DNA from: Microbacterium sp. Leaf159
GTDB lineage: Bacteria; Actinomycetota; Actinomycetes; Actinomycetales; Microbacteriaceae
Assembly: GCF_001423615.1 (NCBI RefSeq)
Contig: NZ_LMOU01000001.1
Location: 210,742 to 274,741, forward strand
Direction: 5' to 3'
DNA length: 64,000 nucleotides
Position 1 is the first letter of the stretch. Each line of letters starts with the position of its first letter. The notes under the pieces are model-generated. The model was not told the origin of the DNA and did no database searches. It saw only the letters and a program-made list of their open reading frames with translations. Shown piece after piece: positions 20,988 to 32,480 of this stretch. A program made the position numbers and the translations under genes.

Positions 20988-21931
20988 TGGCCCGCCACTG
21001 GATCGCCACCTCCTGGGGCTTGCCGGATGCCTGGCAGTTCGTCGAGTACGAGGTGCCGCGTCCGGGCCCCGGTGAGGTCACCATCCGGGTGCACGCGGCC
21101 GGAGTGAATCCGGCGGACGCCAAGCATGTCGCCGCGGCCAGGCCAGGCGCCGAACTCCCGGTGCCGATCGGATACGAGATCTCGGGTGAGATCACGGCGC
21201 TCGGACCGCACACGAGGATCGGGTCGGGCGACGCTGCGGTCGGCGACGAGGTCATCGCGTTCCGCGTGCAGGGCGGGTACGCCACCGAGCTCACGATCCC
21301 GGCAGAGAAGGCTTTCGCGAAGCCGACCACGCTCACGCATCCCGAGGCGGCCAACCTGCTCCTCGCCGGCACCACGGCGGCAGAGATGCTGGATGTGACC
21401 GGTGCCACCCGCGGTGAGACGATCCTGTTGCACGGTGCATCCGGCGCCGTCGGAGTGAGCGTGCTGCAGCAGGCCGCACTTCGGGGAATCCGAGTGATCG
21501 GCACCGCCAGCGCCGGCAGGTTCGGCGTCGTCGAGCGCTTCGGCGGCATCCCCGTGAGCTACGGATCCGGCCTCGCCGACCGGGTCCGAGAGGCCGCAGC
21601 CGGCGTGTCCGTCTCTGCGGGGCTCGACGCCGTGGGCACCGATGAGGCCGTCGACGTGTCGCTCGAACTCGTCTCCGACCGGCGTCGTATCGTGACGATC
21701 GCCGCTCCGGGCAGGGCGAAGAGCGACGGCATCCTGGCGATCGCAGGCTCGATGCCCGACAGTGCGCGATTCCGGGATGCCGTTCGGGGGGAGCTGGTCG
21801 CGCTCGCGCAGGCGGGAGAGCTGGCCGTCCCGCTGGCGAGGACCTTCGCTCTGGAGGAGGCACCGGCAGCGCTCGCGCTCCTCGCCGACGAGCACCCCGG
21901 CGGCAAGCTCGCGCTGATCCCGTCGCCGTAG
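20987..21931 (+). CDS. NADPH:quinone oxidoreductase-like MDR protein
   Basis: A 314-residue zinc-independent medium-chain dehydrogenase/reductase. The N-terminal GroES-like domain includes AAGVNPADAK near residue 36. The NADPH-binding motif HGASGAVGVSVLQQAA is near 148-163. It probably reduces quinones or enones. The start ATG overlaps the era stop as TGATG, so it is coupled to era, although the link is not functionally obvious. It ends just before the leuA leader promoter. Confidence 0.88.
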   Translation: MARHWIATSWGLPDAWQFVEYEVPRPGPGEVTIRVHAAGVNPADAKHVAAARPGAELPVPIGYEISGEITALGPHTRIGSGDAAVGDEVIAFRVQGGYATELTIPAEKAFAKPTTLTHPEAANLLLAGTTAAEMLDVTGATRGETILLHGASGAVGVSVLQQAALRGIRVIGTASAGRFGVVERFGGIPVSYGSGLADRVREAAAGVSVSAGLDAVGTDEAVDVSLELVSDRRRIVTIAAPGRAKSDGILAIAGSMPDSARFRDAVRGELVALAQAGELAVPLARTFALEEAPAALALLADEHPGGKLALIPSP

Positions 21932-21954
21932 TCGGACGCGTCGATCAATCCTGC

Positions 21955-21960
21955 TAGCAT
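21955..21960 (+). promoter_or_regulatory. -10 element of the leuA leader
   Basis: TAGCAT is followed by six bases (GGCCGC) and the ATG of the leader peptide at 21967. The leader peptide would thus be translated from a leaderless transcript, coupling ribosome loading tightly to transcription. Confidence 0.6.
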
Positions 21961-21966
21961 GGCCGC

Positions 21967-21997
21967 ATGCCTTTCGGCGGTCTGCTTCTTCTTAGCT

Positions 21998-22014
<17 letters not shown>
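21967..22014 (+). CDS. leuA leader peptide with four consecutive Leu codons
   Basis: A 15-residue frame, MPFGGLLLLSCRDES, with Leu codons CTG CTT CTT CTT at 21982-21993 and stop TAA at 22012. CTT is a rare leucine codon at this GC content, which makes the run sensitive to charged tRNA supply. Its last codons form the 5' arm of a strong hairpin. Placement between a promoter and leuA, and the Leu run, identify it as an attenuation leader. Leucine leader peptides before leuA are known in actinobacteria. Confidence 0.88.
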
Positions 22015-23841
<1,827 letters not shown>

Positions 23842-23851
23842 TCCTCGGATG

Positions 23852-23889
23852 GACGAACGCCCCACCCGTCATCGGGTGGGGCGTTCGTC
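23852..23889. terminator. Bidirectional terminator between leuA and the UPF0126 gene
   Basis: A perfect 16-base-pair stem (23852-23867 with 23874-23889) with a six-base loop lies 10 bases after leuA and 27 bases after the convergent UPF0126 gene. It has no clear U-tract on either side, so termination would rest on the stem itself. Confidence 0.8.
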
Positions 23890-23916
23890 GTCCGGGGCGA
23901 CCTTGAGCGGACCGGG

Positions 23917-24612
23917 TCACTCGGCGCTGGGCTTGATGATGGGGATCACGCCCGTCTCGGCGGCCACCTTGCGGCGGTAGATGCGACGCTGTTCGGGCAG
24001 GGAGACGTCGAAGGTGACGGCGAGGATGCGGATGACGCTCGTCACCGCGATGCCGATGACCGCAGCGATCGTGATGGGCATGCCCAGTGCGACGGCGATC
24101 ACGATGAACGTGCACCCGGCGCCGGCCGCGACCGCATAGAGCGAGCCCACGTGCATGATGGCGGTCGGCAATCCCATCAGCATGTCGCGCAGCACACTGC
24201 CGCCGACGGCCGCGCAGACGCCGATGAACACGGCAGGGACTTCGGGGATGCCGAACGCGAGCGCCTTGCTCGTCCCGAAGGCGCCGAACATCCCGATCAC
24301 GACGGCGTCGAGCACGACGATCGCCGTGTTCAGCCGGGTGAACAGCCCGGCGAGCAGCATGCCTAGCAGTGCCGCTCCACCGGCGGTCACCAGATACCAC
24401 TGGTTCTGCAGCGTCGCCGGAGTCTGCCCGAGCAGGATGTCGCGGATCAGACCGCCGCCCATGCCGATCATGATCCCGATGATCGCGACGCCGAGCCAGT
24501 CGAGTCGTCGTTGCCCCTGGAATCCCGAGGCGAACATCGCGCCCTGCACGCCTCCGAGGCCGACGCCGAGCAGGTCCGCCCAGAGCGGAATGATGAAGAG
24601 CGGTTCGGTCAC
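23917..24612 (-). CDS. UPF0126 / trimeric intracellular cation channel-like membrane protein
   Basis: A 231-residue membrane protein with about seven spans in two repeated halves. Each half carries the family motif, GGGLIRD near residue 53 and GGSVLRD near residue 136. Bacterial members resemble TRIC-type channels and the YicG family; transported ion or substrate is not certain. I chose the GTG at 24612 (MTEPLF). A GTG at 24654 would overlap the divergent recO start and promoter. Confidence 0.85.
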   Translation of the reverse strand: MTEPLFIIPLWADLLGVGLGGVQGAMFASGFQGQRRLDWLGVAIIGIMIGMGGGLIRDILLGQTPATLQNQWYLVTAGGAALLGMLLAGLFTRLNTAIVVLDAVVIGMFGAFGTSKALAFGIPEVPAVFIGVCAAVGGSVLRDMLMGLPTAIMHVGSLYAVAAGAGCTFIVIAVALGMPITIAAVIGIAVTSVIRILAVTFDVSLPEQRRIYRRKVAAETGVIPIIKPSAE

Positions 24613-24634
24613 GCCCCTATTCTCCCGCACGGAG

Positions 24635-24640
24635 GATAAT
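24635..24640 (+). promoter_or_regulatory. -10 element for a leaderless recO transcript
   Basis: GATAAT followed by six bases and the GTG start of recO at 24647, with no Shine-Dalgarno sequence at a usable distance. Confidence 0.5.
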
Positions 24641-24646
24641 CGAACG

Positions 24647-25393
24647 GTGCCCACTTACCGAGACGAAGCGGTGATCCTGCGCACCCACAAGCTGGGTGAG
24701 GCGGATCGCATCGTCACGATGCTCTCGCGGCGGCACGGCAAGATCCGGGCCGTGGCGAAGGGAGTGCGCCGCACGTCATCGAAGTTCGGCTCGCGGCTCG
24801 AGCCGTTCATGGTCGCCGACGTGCAGCTGTACCAGGGGCGCACACTCGACATCGTGCAGCAGGCGGAGTCGCTCGGCTCCTACGGATCCGACATCGCGGC
24901 GCACTACGACCGGTTCACATCGGCCAACGCGATGGTCGAGACCGCCGATCGGCTGAGCGACTCCGAGGCGACACCGGAGCAGTACCTGCTGCTGGTCGGC
25001 GGTCTCCGGGCGCTGTCCCGCGGTGAGCACTCTCCTCGCAGCATCCTCGACTCGTATCTGCTGCGCGTGATGGCGCTGTCTGGGTGGGCGCCGTCCCTGG
25101 GCGACTGTGCCCGGTGCGCCGCTCCCGGCCCCCACGCCCACTTCGTCGGCCAGCTCGGCGGCGCGGTGTGCGTGAACTGCGCGCCGGCCGGCAGCCCGAA
25201 GGTCGCCGAGAAGACCCTGTCGCTGCTCCGCTCGCTGATGGCCGGCGATTGGGAGACGATCGATGCCGCGCCTCACGCCGACAACGCCGCCGCATCCGGT
25301 CTCGTCGCGGCGTACGCCCAATGGCACCTGGAGCGCGGCATCCGCTCGCTCGCGCACCTCGTCGCCGACATCCCTCGAGAAGGAGCACGGTGA
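24647..25393 (+). CDS. recO: DNA repair protein RecO
   Basis: A 248-residue RecO. The N-terminal OB fold begins [21 protein letters not shown]. The C-terminal part has a zinc finger: a CxxC pair (CARCAAPG) near residue 151 and CVNCAPAG near residue 175. It anneals single-stranded DNA and loads RecA with RecR in gap repair. The GTG start is leaderless by position. The stop overlaps the uppS start as GTGA. Confidence 0.95.
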   Translation: MPTYRDEAVILRTHKLGEADRIVTMLSRRHGKIRAVAKGVRRTSSKFGSRLEPFMVADVQLYQGRTLDIVQQAESLGSYGSDIAAHYDRFTSANAMVETADRLSDSEATPEQYLLLVGGLRALSRGEHSPRSILDSYLLRVMALSGWAPSLGDCARCAAPGPHAHFVGQLGGAVCVNCAPAGSPKVAEKTLSLLRSLMAGDWETIDAAPHADNAAASGLVAAYAQWHLERGIRSLAHLVADIPREGAR

Positions 25394-26193
25394 GCCCGAA
25401 GCCCTACACGCACAAGGATGCAGTGGCGTACCGCCCGCTCGACTGGACGGGCGTGTATCCGCCGACCTTCCCCGCTGTGCCCGAGCACGTCGCGATCGTC
25501 ATGGACGGCAACGGGCGCTGGGCGAACCGCCGCGGTCTCAATCGCGTCGAGGGTCACAAGGCGGGGGAGGAGGTGCTTCTCGACGTGGTCGCCGGCGCGA
25601 TCCAGGCCGGGGTGAAGCACCTCTCCGTGTACGCGTTCTCGACAGAGAACTGGGCGCGGTCTCCTGAAGAGGTGCGCTTCCTGATGGGGTACAACCGCGA
25701 CGTGCTCCATCGCCGCCGCGACCAGCTCAACGAGTGGGGTGTGCGGGTCCGCTGGGCCGGCCGCAAGCCGCGTCTCTGGGGCAGCGTCATCAAGGAGCTG
25801 CAGTACGCCGAGCAGCTGACGAAGGACAACGACGTGCTCACGCTCACCATGTGCGTGAACTACGGCGGGCGAGTCGAGCTCGTCGACGCGATGCGGTCGA
25901 TCGCGGCCGACGTGGCGGCTGGCAAGGTCAAGCCGAATGCGATCAGCGAGAAGATGATCCGCCGCAACCTCTACGTGCCCGACATGCCCGACGTCGACCT
26001 GTTCGTGCGCAGCTCGGGGGAGCAGCGCACCTCGAACTTCCTGCTGTGGCAGGCGGCCTACGCCGAGATGGTGTTCCTCGACACGCTCTGGCCCGATTTC
26101 TCCCGCGAGGAGCTGTGGCGCTCGATCAGCATCTACCTGTCGCGCGACCGTCGCTTCGGTGGGGCGATCGACACGCCTGACGCGCCGGCCTGA
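25390..26193 (+). CDS. uppS: Undecaprenyl (cis-polyprenyl) diphosphate synthase
   Basis: A 267-residue cis-prenyltransferase that builds the lipid carrier for peptidoglycan. The active-site motif [15 protein letters not shown] is near residues 36-50, with [12 protein letters not shown] near 80-91 and the C-terminal [15 protein letters not shown] motif near 205. GAAGGAG precedes the GTG. recO-uppS adjacency is common in actinobacteria. The 3' end overlaps the convergent kinase-like gene by 61 bases. Confidence 0.95.
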   Translation: MSPKPYTHKDAVAYRPLDWTGVYPPTFPAVPEHVAIVMDGNGRWANRRGLNRVEGHKAGEEVLLDVVAGAIQAGVKHLSVYAFSTENWARSPEEVRFLMGYNRDVLHRRRDQLNEWGVRVRWAGRKPRLWGSVIKELQYAEQLTKDNDVLTLTMCVNYGGRVELVDAMRSIAADVAAGKVKPNAISEKMIRRNLYVPDMPDVDLFVRSSGEQRTSNFLLWQAAYAEMVFLDTLWPDFSREELWRSISIYLSRDRRFGGAIDTPDAPA

Positions 26194-26744
26194 GCGCGCA
26201 GCCACCTCTCCGTCTCGCGTGGGTGGCGCATCCTCACGATCGTCAGATGCGGGTGGTCGCCTGTGACGTCCGGCATCCGTTCCGCCCACTTGTGCAGGGT
26301 CTTGGTCTGCCACGCGATGATGTTCTCTTCGGGGTCGCCGGAGAACATCCTCCAGATCGGCTTCTCGACATTGTCGTTCCACATCCGGGTGCGCAGGATG
26401 CTGCGCCCGATCGTTCGCCGCAGCAGGCGCGTGCGGACCACCCGGTACGGGTAGTCCAGCCAGATCACGAGCTGCGCACGCGGGGCGAGGATCGCGTCGG
26501 TGCCCTTGCTCGTGTACTGCCACTCGGTGACCCAGCGATCCTCTGCGGCGAAGGCGCGCACGTCGTCGATGAACGATTCACGCGGCGTCCAGTTCTCGCC
26601 GTGGAACAACCCGTCGATCTCGACGTGGCGAAGATCCCACATCTCGGCCACGCGTCGAGCGAGTGTCGTCTTGCCCGATCCCGTCACTCCGGCGATCAGC
26701 ACTCTCTCGGGGCCGAGAGGCAGCGGATCGTCGGCAGTGAGCAT
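26133..26744 (-). CDS. P-loop nucleotide kinase-like protein (topology modulation/FlaR type)
   Basis: A 203-residue P-loop protein. Walker [14 protein letters not shown] is near residues 19-31, followed by [13 protein letters not shown] and [19 protein letters not shown]. This layout matches proteins annotated as adenylate kinase-like or DNA topology modulation protein. The real substrate is unknown. The last 20 codons overlap uppS and are basic (PPKRRSRDR). Confidence 0.85.
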   Translation of the reverse strand: MLTADDPLPLGPERVLIAGVTGSGKTTLARRVAEMWDLRHVEIDGLFHGENWTPRESFIDDVRAFAAEDRWVTEWQYTSKGTDAILAPRAQLVIWLDYPYRVVRTRLLRRTIGRSILRTRMWNDNVEKPIWRMFSGDPEENIIAWQTKTLHKWAERMPDVTGDHPHLTIVRMRHPRETERWLRAQAGASGVSIAPPKRRSRDR

Positions 26745-26779
26745 CCGAGAATCCTACCGACGGAATAGCCCATAGCTGC

Positions 26780-27490
26780 ATGCGGTTGGATGACAGTGTG
26801 AGTGAAGCCATCTCGATTGACATCTGGTCCGACATCGCCTGCCCCTGGTGCTACATCGGCAAGCGCAACCTCGAGAAGGGACTCGAAGCCGTCGCCGGCG
26901 ACGACGACGCCCCGCAGGTGAACATCACCTTCCACTCGTTCGAGCTCTCGCCCGACACCCCCGTCGACTTCGACGGCGACGAGATCGACTTCCTCGCCGG
27001 TCACAAGGGGATGCCGCGCGAGCAGGTCGAGCAGATGCTCTCGCACGTCACAGGCGTCGCCGAGGGCGCAGGACTCGCGTACCGCTTCGACCTGCTGCAG
27101 CACACGAACACGGTCAAGGCCCATGAGCTGCTGCACTTCGCGAAGGCTCAGGGCGTGCAGCACCAGATGGAAGAGCGCCTCATGTCTGCCTACTTCACCG
27201 AGGGCAAGCACGTCGGCCGCATCGACGACCTGGTCGAGCTCGCGGTCGAGGTCGGGCTCAACCCGGATGACACCCGTGAGGCACTCGTCTCAGCCCGCCA
27301 CCTCGCGGATGTCCGTCAGGACCAGGCGCAGGCCCAGGCCTACGGCATCCAGGGCGTCCCGTTCTTCGTGATCGACGGACAGTACGGCATCAGCGGTGCG
27401 CAGCCGCCCGCAGCGTTCGAGAACGTCCTCCGCGACCTCTGGGCCAAGCGCGGCGACGCCGAGGCCGAGCCCGAGGCCGCAGCGGTCTAG
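26780..27490 (+). CDS. DsbA-family oxidoreductase, FrnE type
   Basis: A 236-residue thioredoxin-fold protein with the helical insertion of the FrnE group. CPWC is at Cys21-Cys24 in IWSDIACPWCYIG. The cis-Pro segment GVPFFVID appears near residue 193. No signal peptide is seen, so it likely acts in the cytoplasm as a disulfide isomerase or oxidoreductase. A GTG at 26798 is an alternative start removing six residues. Its stop TAG shares the palindrome CTAG with the stop of the convergent glutathione peroxidase. Confidence 0.9.
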   Translation: MRLDDSVSEAISIDIWSDIACPWCYIGKRNLEKGLEAVAGDDDAPQVNITFHSFELSPDTPVDFDGDEIDFLAGHKGMPREQVEQMLSHVTGVAEGAGLAYRFDLLQHTNTVKAHELLHFAKAQGVQHQMEERLMSAYFTEGKHVGRIDDLVELAVEVGLNPDDTREALVSARHLADVRQDQAQAQAYGIQGVPFFVIDGQYGISGAQPPAAFENVLRDLWAKRGDAEAEPEAAAV

Positions 27491-27987
27491 CGGGTCAGCG
27501 CGGCTTCGATCGCGCCGACGATCTCGGGGTCGTTCGGCTTCTGCTTCGGGCGGAACCGGACGACCTCGCCGTCGGGCAGCACGAGGAACTTCTCGAAGTT
27601 CCACTCGACACGGCCCGCCTTGCCGCCGGCATCCGGAGTCTCCTTCAGCGACTTGTAGAGCTCCGTGGCGTTCTTGCCGTTGACCTTCACCTTGTCGTTG
27701 ATGGGGAAGGTCACCCCATAGGTGGTGGAGCAGAACTCGAGGATCTGGTCGACCGAGCCGGGCTCCTGACCGAAGAACTGGTTGCACGGGAACCCGACGA
27801 CGCTGAACCCGCGGTCGCTGTAGAGGCGCTGCAGTTCTTCGAGCTGCTCGTACTGCGGGGTGAGGCCGCACTTCGAGGCGACGTTGACGACGAGCACCAC
27901 ATCGGCACCGAGATCATCGAGCGTCTTCTCGTTGCCGTCGGCGTCTGTGAAGGGGATGGAACGGACTGCGGGATCGGTCATATTCAC
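27487..27987 (-). CDS. Glutathione peroxidase-family thiol peroxidase
   Basis: A 166-residue peroxidase. The active site is NVASKCG with Cys40 in place of selenocysteine, the Gln is in a GFPCNQF motif near residue 75, and the Trp is in WNFEKFLV near residue 129. The second motif Cys (in FPCNQF) may act as resolving cysteine, so thioredoxin-type reductants are likely in an actinobacterium without glutathione. It is convergent with the FrnE-type protein. Confidence 0.93.
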   Translation of the reverse strand: MNMTDPAVRSIPFTDADGNEKTLDDLGADVVLVVNVASKCGLTPQYEQLEELQRLYSDRGFSVVGFPCNQFFGQEPGSVDQILEFCSTTYGVTFPINDKVKVNGKNATELYKSLKETPDAGGKAGRVEWNFEKFLVLPDGEVVRFRPKQKPNDPEIVGAIEAALTR

Positions 27988-28040
27988 AGCTTAGGTCGAT
28001 GCGCCGAGACGGGCTCCGTGTCTGGGAGAATGGGAGGGAC

Positions 28041-29195
28041 ATGACTCTCGCCACCGCTTCCGCTCGCACCCTCAACATCGGTCCGATCGCTCTCGACGTA
28101 CCGGTCGTCCTCGCACCCATGGCGGGTATCACCAACACCGCGTTCCGTCGGCTCTGCCGCGAGTACGGCGCAGGGCTCTACGTGAGCGAGATGATCACGT
28201 CTCGCGCGCTCGTCGAGCGCAACGAGACGACGATGCGCCTGATCCGCCACCACGAGTCGGAGACGCCGCGCTCGATCCAGCTCTACGGCGTCGATCCGCA
28301 CACCATCTCCGAGGCGGTCCGCATCATCGTCGCCGAGGATCACGCCGACCACATCGACCTGAACTTCGGGTGCCCCGTTCCCAAGGTCACGCGCAAGGGC
28401 GGGGGAGCGGCGCTGCCGTGGAAGAGCTCCCTCTTCTCGCAGATCGTCACGCAGGCCGTGAAGGCCGCAGGCGACGTGCCGTTGACCATCAAGATGCGAA
28501 AGGGCATCGACCACGACCACCTGACTTTCCTCAACGCCGGGCGCGCGGCCGAAGACGCGGGCGTCTCGGCGATCGCGCTGCACGCCCGTACCGCGAGCGA
28601 GTTCTACTCCGGCTTCGCCGACTGGAACGCGATCGGCGAGCTCAAGCAGGCCGTGACCAGCGTCCCCGTGCTCGGCAACGGGGACATCTGGTCTGCCGAC
28701 GACGCCGTGCGCATGATGCAGCAGACCGACTGCGACGGCGTCGTCGTCGGACGCGGATGCCTGGGCAGGCCCTGGCTCTTCGGCGAGCTCGCCGAAGCGT
28801 TCGGAGCCGAATCGCACCCGGTCGACGCGACGCTCGGCTTCGTCGCCGACGCCTTCCGTCGTCACGCCGAGCTGCTCGTCGAGTTCTTCGAAGACGAGGA
28901 CCGCGGATGCCGCGACGTCCGCAAGCACGTTGCCTGGTACTTCAAGGGCTACCCGGTCGGGGGAGACATCCGTACCGGGCTCGCGACGGCATCCAGCCTC
29001 GCCGAGATCGATGAGCTGCTGGGTCAGCTCGATCACACGGCGCCGTACCCCGGTGCGGACGCCGAGGGTCAGCGTGGTCGCTCGGGTCGCCCGAAGCGCC
29101 CCGCGCTGCCGGACAAGTGGCTGGAGTCGCGCGAACTCGCGGCGTCGGCATCCGAGATGATGCGAGGGGCGGAGATCGAGAACAGTGGCGGTTGA
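28041..29195 (+). CDS. dusB: tRNA-dihydrouridine synthase
   Basis: A 384-residue Dus flavoenzyme. The opening LAPMAGITNTAFRRLCREYG is near residue 24, the catalytic NFGCPVPKVTRKGGGAAL (Cys near 113) follows, then the FMN-binding GNGDIW and VVVGRGCLGRPW motifs. It reduces uridines in the D-loop of tRNA. The ATG at 28041 is preceded by GGGAGGG. Length is slightly greater than usual because of a basic C-terminal extension. Confidence 0.94.
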   Translation: MTLATASARTLNIGPIALDVPVVLAPMAGITNTAFRRLCREYGAGLYVSEMITSRALVERNETTMRLIRHHESETPRSIQLYGVDPHTISEAVRIIVAEDHADHIDLNFGCPVPKVTRKGGGAALPWKSSLFSQIVTQAVKAAGDVPLTIKMRKGIDHDHLTFLNAGRAAEDAGVSAIALHARTASEFYSGFADWNAIGELKQAVTSVPVLGNGDIWSADDAVRMMQQTDCDGVVVGRGCLGRPWLFGELAEAFGAESHPVDATLGFVADAFRRHAELLVEFFEDEDRGCRDVRKHVAWYFKGYPVGGDIRTGLATASSLAEIDELLGQLDHTAPYPGADAEGQRGRSGRPKRPALPDKWLESRELAASASEMMRGAEIENSGG

Positions 29196-30579
29196 TCCTC
29201 AGGTGGACTCGGCGCGCGGGCGCTCGGACGGATACGACCCGCGCGACGCCGAGCGATTCTTCGCCGAGACGCATCGATCCGAACGCGACGACTTCGCCCG
29301 CGACCGCGCGCGCGTGCTGCACTCCGCGGCGCTGCGCCGCCTGGCAGCCAAGACGCAGGTCCTCAGCCCTGCCAGCACGGCCGACTTCGCTCGCAACCGC
29401 CTCACCCACTCGCTCGAGGTCGCCCAGGTGGGCCGCGAGCTCGCGACCGCGCTCGGCGTCTCCGCTGATGTGGTCGACACTGCGTGCCTCAGTCACGACC
29501 TCGGACACCCGCCCTTCGGGCACAACGGCGAGCGGGCGCTCAACGAGTGGGCGGAGCCCATCGGCGGTTTCGAAGGCAACGCGCAGTCGCTGCGCATCCT
29601 CAGCCGCCTCGAGGCGAAGGCCATCGACGACGACGGACGCTCGGTCGGGCTCAACCTGACCAGGGCCAGCCTCGACGCGACCTGCAAGTACCCGTGGACG
29701 GTCGACAGCCCCGTCCCCGACCCCGGCGGACGCCTCAAGTTCGGCGTGTACCCCGAAGACGAAGAGGTCTTCCGGTGGATGCGCGACGGAGTTCCCGGGC
29801 GTCGCAGGTGCATCGAGGCCGAGATCATGGACCTCTCCGACGACATCGCCTACTCGGTGCACGACTTCGAGGATGCGATCGTCAACGGCTACGTCGACGT
29901 GGCGCAGCTCTCCGACCCGAGCCAGCACGAGGCGCTGATCGACCGCATCCAGCAGTGGGTCGGCTACGACTTCACGCGCGACGATCTCGCCGATGCGCTG
30001 TACCGTCTCGCCTCGCAGCCGATGTGGCTGCAGTCGTTCGACCGCTCCCGTCACGACCTGGCGCGGCTCAAGAACCTGACGAGCGACTTCATCGGCCGCT
30101 TCGCCCGCGCCGCCGTCTCCGCCACCCGCGAGGCCTACGCCGGGCCGATGCTCGTGCGCTACAACGCGCATGTCGTGGTGCCGCGGGTGATCGAGGCCGA
30201 GATCGCGGTGCTCAAGGGCATCATGGGGCAGGCCATCGTCACGATCGACGCGCGCAAGGGCGTCTACAAGGAGCAGCGACGCGTGCTCAAGCGGCTCGCC
30301 GACGCGCTGTGGTCGACCGATACGCTCTGGTCCGCCGGAGCGGATGTGCTCGAGCCCGCGTTCTCTGCCGACTTCCGCGCCGCGACGACCGACGGCGAAC
30401 GCGCGCGGGTCATCGTCGATCAGATCGCGAGTCTCACCGACCAGAGCGCGATCGACTGGCACAACAGGCTCGTCGGCGAGATCGACCCCGCGGAGGTGGG
30501 AATCTGGACGCCGCGTCATGCGCGACCGGGTGCTCGTCAGCACACGCCGCGGCAGGCGGTCGTCGAAGGGGCCGGCTGA
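29185..30579 (+). CDS. dgt: Deoxyguanosinetriphosphate triphosphohydrolase-like protein
   Basis: A 464-residue HD-domain dNTPase. [10 protein letters not shown] and [17 protein letters not shown] precede the HD motif [14 protein letters not shown] near residue 110. The protein should cleave dNTPs to deoxynucleosides and triphosphate. It overlaps dusB by 11 bases (GTG start) and its stop overlaps dnaG as TGATG, giving the common actinobacterial dgt-dnaG pair. Confidence 0.94.
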   Translation: MAVDPQVDSARGRSDGYDPRDAERFFAETHRSERDDFARDRARVLHSAALRRLAAKTQVLSPASTADFARNRLTHSLEVAQVGRELATALGVSADVVDTACLSHDLGHPPFGHNGERALNEWAEPIGGFEGNAQSLRILSRLEAKAIDDDGRSVGLNLTRASLDATCKYPWTVDSPVPDPGGRLKFGVYPEDEEVFRWMRDGVPGRRRCIEAEIMDLSDDIAYSVHDFEDAIVNGYVDVAQLSDPSQHEALIDRIQQWVGYDFTRDDLADALYRLASQPMWLQSFDRSRHDLARLKNLTSDFIGRFARAAVSATREAYAGPMLVRYNAHVVVPRVIEAEIAVLKGIMGQAIVTIDARKGVYKEQRRVLKRLADALWSTDTLWSAGADVLEPAFSADFRAATTDGERARVIVDQIASLTDQSAIDWHNRLVGEIDPAEVGIWTPRHARPGARQHTPRQAVVEGAG

Positions 30580-32444
30580 TGCCCCGCATCCGCCAGGCCG
30601 ACGTCGACGAGGTCAAGGCCCGCACCAACATCGCCGACATCGTCGGAGAGCGCGTCGCGCTCAAATCGGCCGGAGTCGGATCCCTCAAGGGACTCTGCCC
30701 TTTCCATGATGAGAAGAGTCCGAGCTTCCATGTGAGGCCCCAGGTCGGCTACTACCACTGCTTCGGATGCGGTGAGTCCGGCGACGTGTACTCCTTCCTC
30801 CGCGAGATGGACCACGTCAGCTTCACCGAGGCGGTCGAGCGCCTCGCGGGCCGCATCGGCTACGCGCTGCACTACGAGGACGGCGGTTCTGCTCCCGAGA
30901 CGAGCGGCCGCAGTCGTCTGTACGCCGCGAACACCGCCGCTGCGGAGTACTTCCGCGGACAGCTGCTGACGGCGGATGCCGAGGCAGGGCGGCGCTTTCT
31001 CGGGGAGCGCGGTTTCGACGCCGGCGCGGCAGCGCACTTCGGCGTGGGATTCGCCCCTCGAGGCTGGGACAAGATGCTGAAGGCGCTCACGGCGCAGGGC
31101 TTCACGCGCGACGAGCTGAGCGCCGCGGGGCTGGTCTCGACCGGTCAGCGCGGTGTCTACGACCGATTCCGCGGGCGTCTCGTCTGGCCCATCCGCGATG
31201 TGTCCGGTCAGACGATCGGGTTCGGCGCGCGCAAGCTGTTCGACGACGACCAGGGCCCGAAGTATCTGAACACTCCCGAGACGCCGATCTACAAGAAGGC
31301 GCAGGTGCTCTACGGGCTCGACCTCGCCAAGCGCGACATCTCGCGTGGCGACCCGCGTCGGGTCGTGGTGGTCGAGGGGTATACCGACGTCATGGCCTGC
31401 CACCTCGCCGGTCTCACGACCGCGATCGCGACCTGCGGCACGGCATTCGGCACCGACCACATCAAGGTGCTGCGCCGGGTCATGGGCGACGACAACGCCT
31501 CGGGTGAGGTCGTCTTCACGTTCGACGGCGACGAGGCGGGGCAGAAGGCCGCGCTGCGCGCGTTCACCGAGGACGACCGCTTCAATGCGCAGACCTTCGT
31601 CGCCGTCGCCCCTGACGGCCTCGATCCCTGTGATCTCCGACTCCAGCGCGGCGATGCCGCCGTGCGGTCGCTCATGGAGACCAAGCAGCCGATGTTCGAG
31701 TTCGCGATCGACCGCAAGCTCTCGGGCTTCGATCTCTCCACGGTCGAAGGACGCGTCGGCGCGCTGCGCGCAGCGGCGCCGATCGTCGCCGAGATCCGCG
31801 ACCGTCTGCTGCGCCCCGGATACGAGCGGGTGCTGGCCAGGCGCCTGGGCATGGACCCGACCGAGGTGCACAACGAGGTCGAGCGCGCGTCGCGCGGCGG
31901 AGCGCAGACGACGCGTCACGAGTCGCCCCGGCCCGAGGTGACCATCGACCCCACGACCGGTGCGCCGACGGTGGCTCCGGTGACGCTGGCCAGCCTGCCG
32001 CGCACGGCGGATGTCGCCGTCGAGCGCGATGCGCTGATGGGCGCCCTCCAGTACGGACACCAGATCGACCAGGCGCTGCTCGGCCGCGCGCTCGGCAGTC
32101 CTTTCCGCACACCCGGGCTCGACGCCGTGCGTGAGGCCGTCGCAGCCGCCCCCGACCGCACTCGCGCAGGCTGGGTGACCGACGCCGTGAATTCGGTGCG
32201 TGAACCGTACCGTTCGCTGGCAGGTGAGCTGCTCATGACGCCGTTCCCCGCTCGGAACGAAGCCGGAGCAGTCGCATCGACCACCGACCTCGCGCGCAGG
32301 CTCATCATGCGCAGCCTCGAGCACGAGAAGCAGGAGCTCCTCGGCGCTGTGCAGCGGGTGCCCGCGGACTCCGACGGCGGGCGTGCGCTGCGCATGCGGT
32401 TGCGTGACATCGACGTGGAGCGTCAGCGGTTCGCCGAGTCGTAA
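30579..32444 (+). CDS. dnaG: DNA primase
   Basis: A 621-residue primase. The N-terminal zinc ribbon uses Cys40, His43, Cys61 and Cys64 ([19 protein letters not shown]). The TOPRIM domain has [14 protein letters not shown] near residue 262 and [13 protein letters not shown] near 310. The C-terminal helicase-binding domain completes it. The start is the ATG at 30579; a much longer open frame upstream in this phase runs out of frame through dgt and is not a fusion. Confidence 0.97.
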   Translation: MPRIRQADVDEVKARTNIADIVGERVALKSAGVGSLKGLCPFHDEKSPSFHVRPQVGYYHCFGCGESGDVYSFLREMDHVSFTEAVERLAGRIGYALHYEDGGSAPETSGRSRLYAANTAAAEYFRGQLLTADAEAGRRFLGERGFDAGAAAHFGVGFAPRGWDKMLKALTAQGFTRDELSAAGLVSTGQRGVYDRFRGRLVWPIRDVSGQTIGFGARKLFDDDQGPKYLNTPETPIYKKAQVLYGLDLAKRDISRGDPRRVVVVEGYTDVMACHLAGLTTAIATCGTAFGTDHIKVLRRVMGDDNASGEVVFTFDGDEAGQKAALRAFTEDDRFNAQTFVAVAPDGLDPCDLRLQRGDAAVRSLMETKQPMFEFAIDRKLSGFDLSTVEGRVGALRAAAPIVAEIRDRLLRPGYERVLARRLGMDPTEVHNEVERASRGGAQTTRHESPRPEVTIDPTTGAPTVAPVTLASLPRTADVAVERDALMGALQYGHQIDQALLGRALGSPFRTPGLDAVREAVAAAPDRTRAGWVTDAVNSVREPYRSLAGELLMTPFPARNEAGAVASTTDLARRLIMRSLEHEKQELLGAVQRVPADSDGGRALRMRLRDIDVERQRFAES

Positions 32445-32480
32445 CGGCAGCTGCCCAGCAGGGCAGGGCAGGATGGAGGA

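Noticed and set aside
29484..32444. A long plus-strand frame suggesting a dgt-dnaG fusion
   Set aside because: dnaG starts at 30579 with a TGATG overlap. The upstream part is out of frame with dgt and reads as Arg/Pro/Ala-rich shadow sequence.
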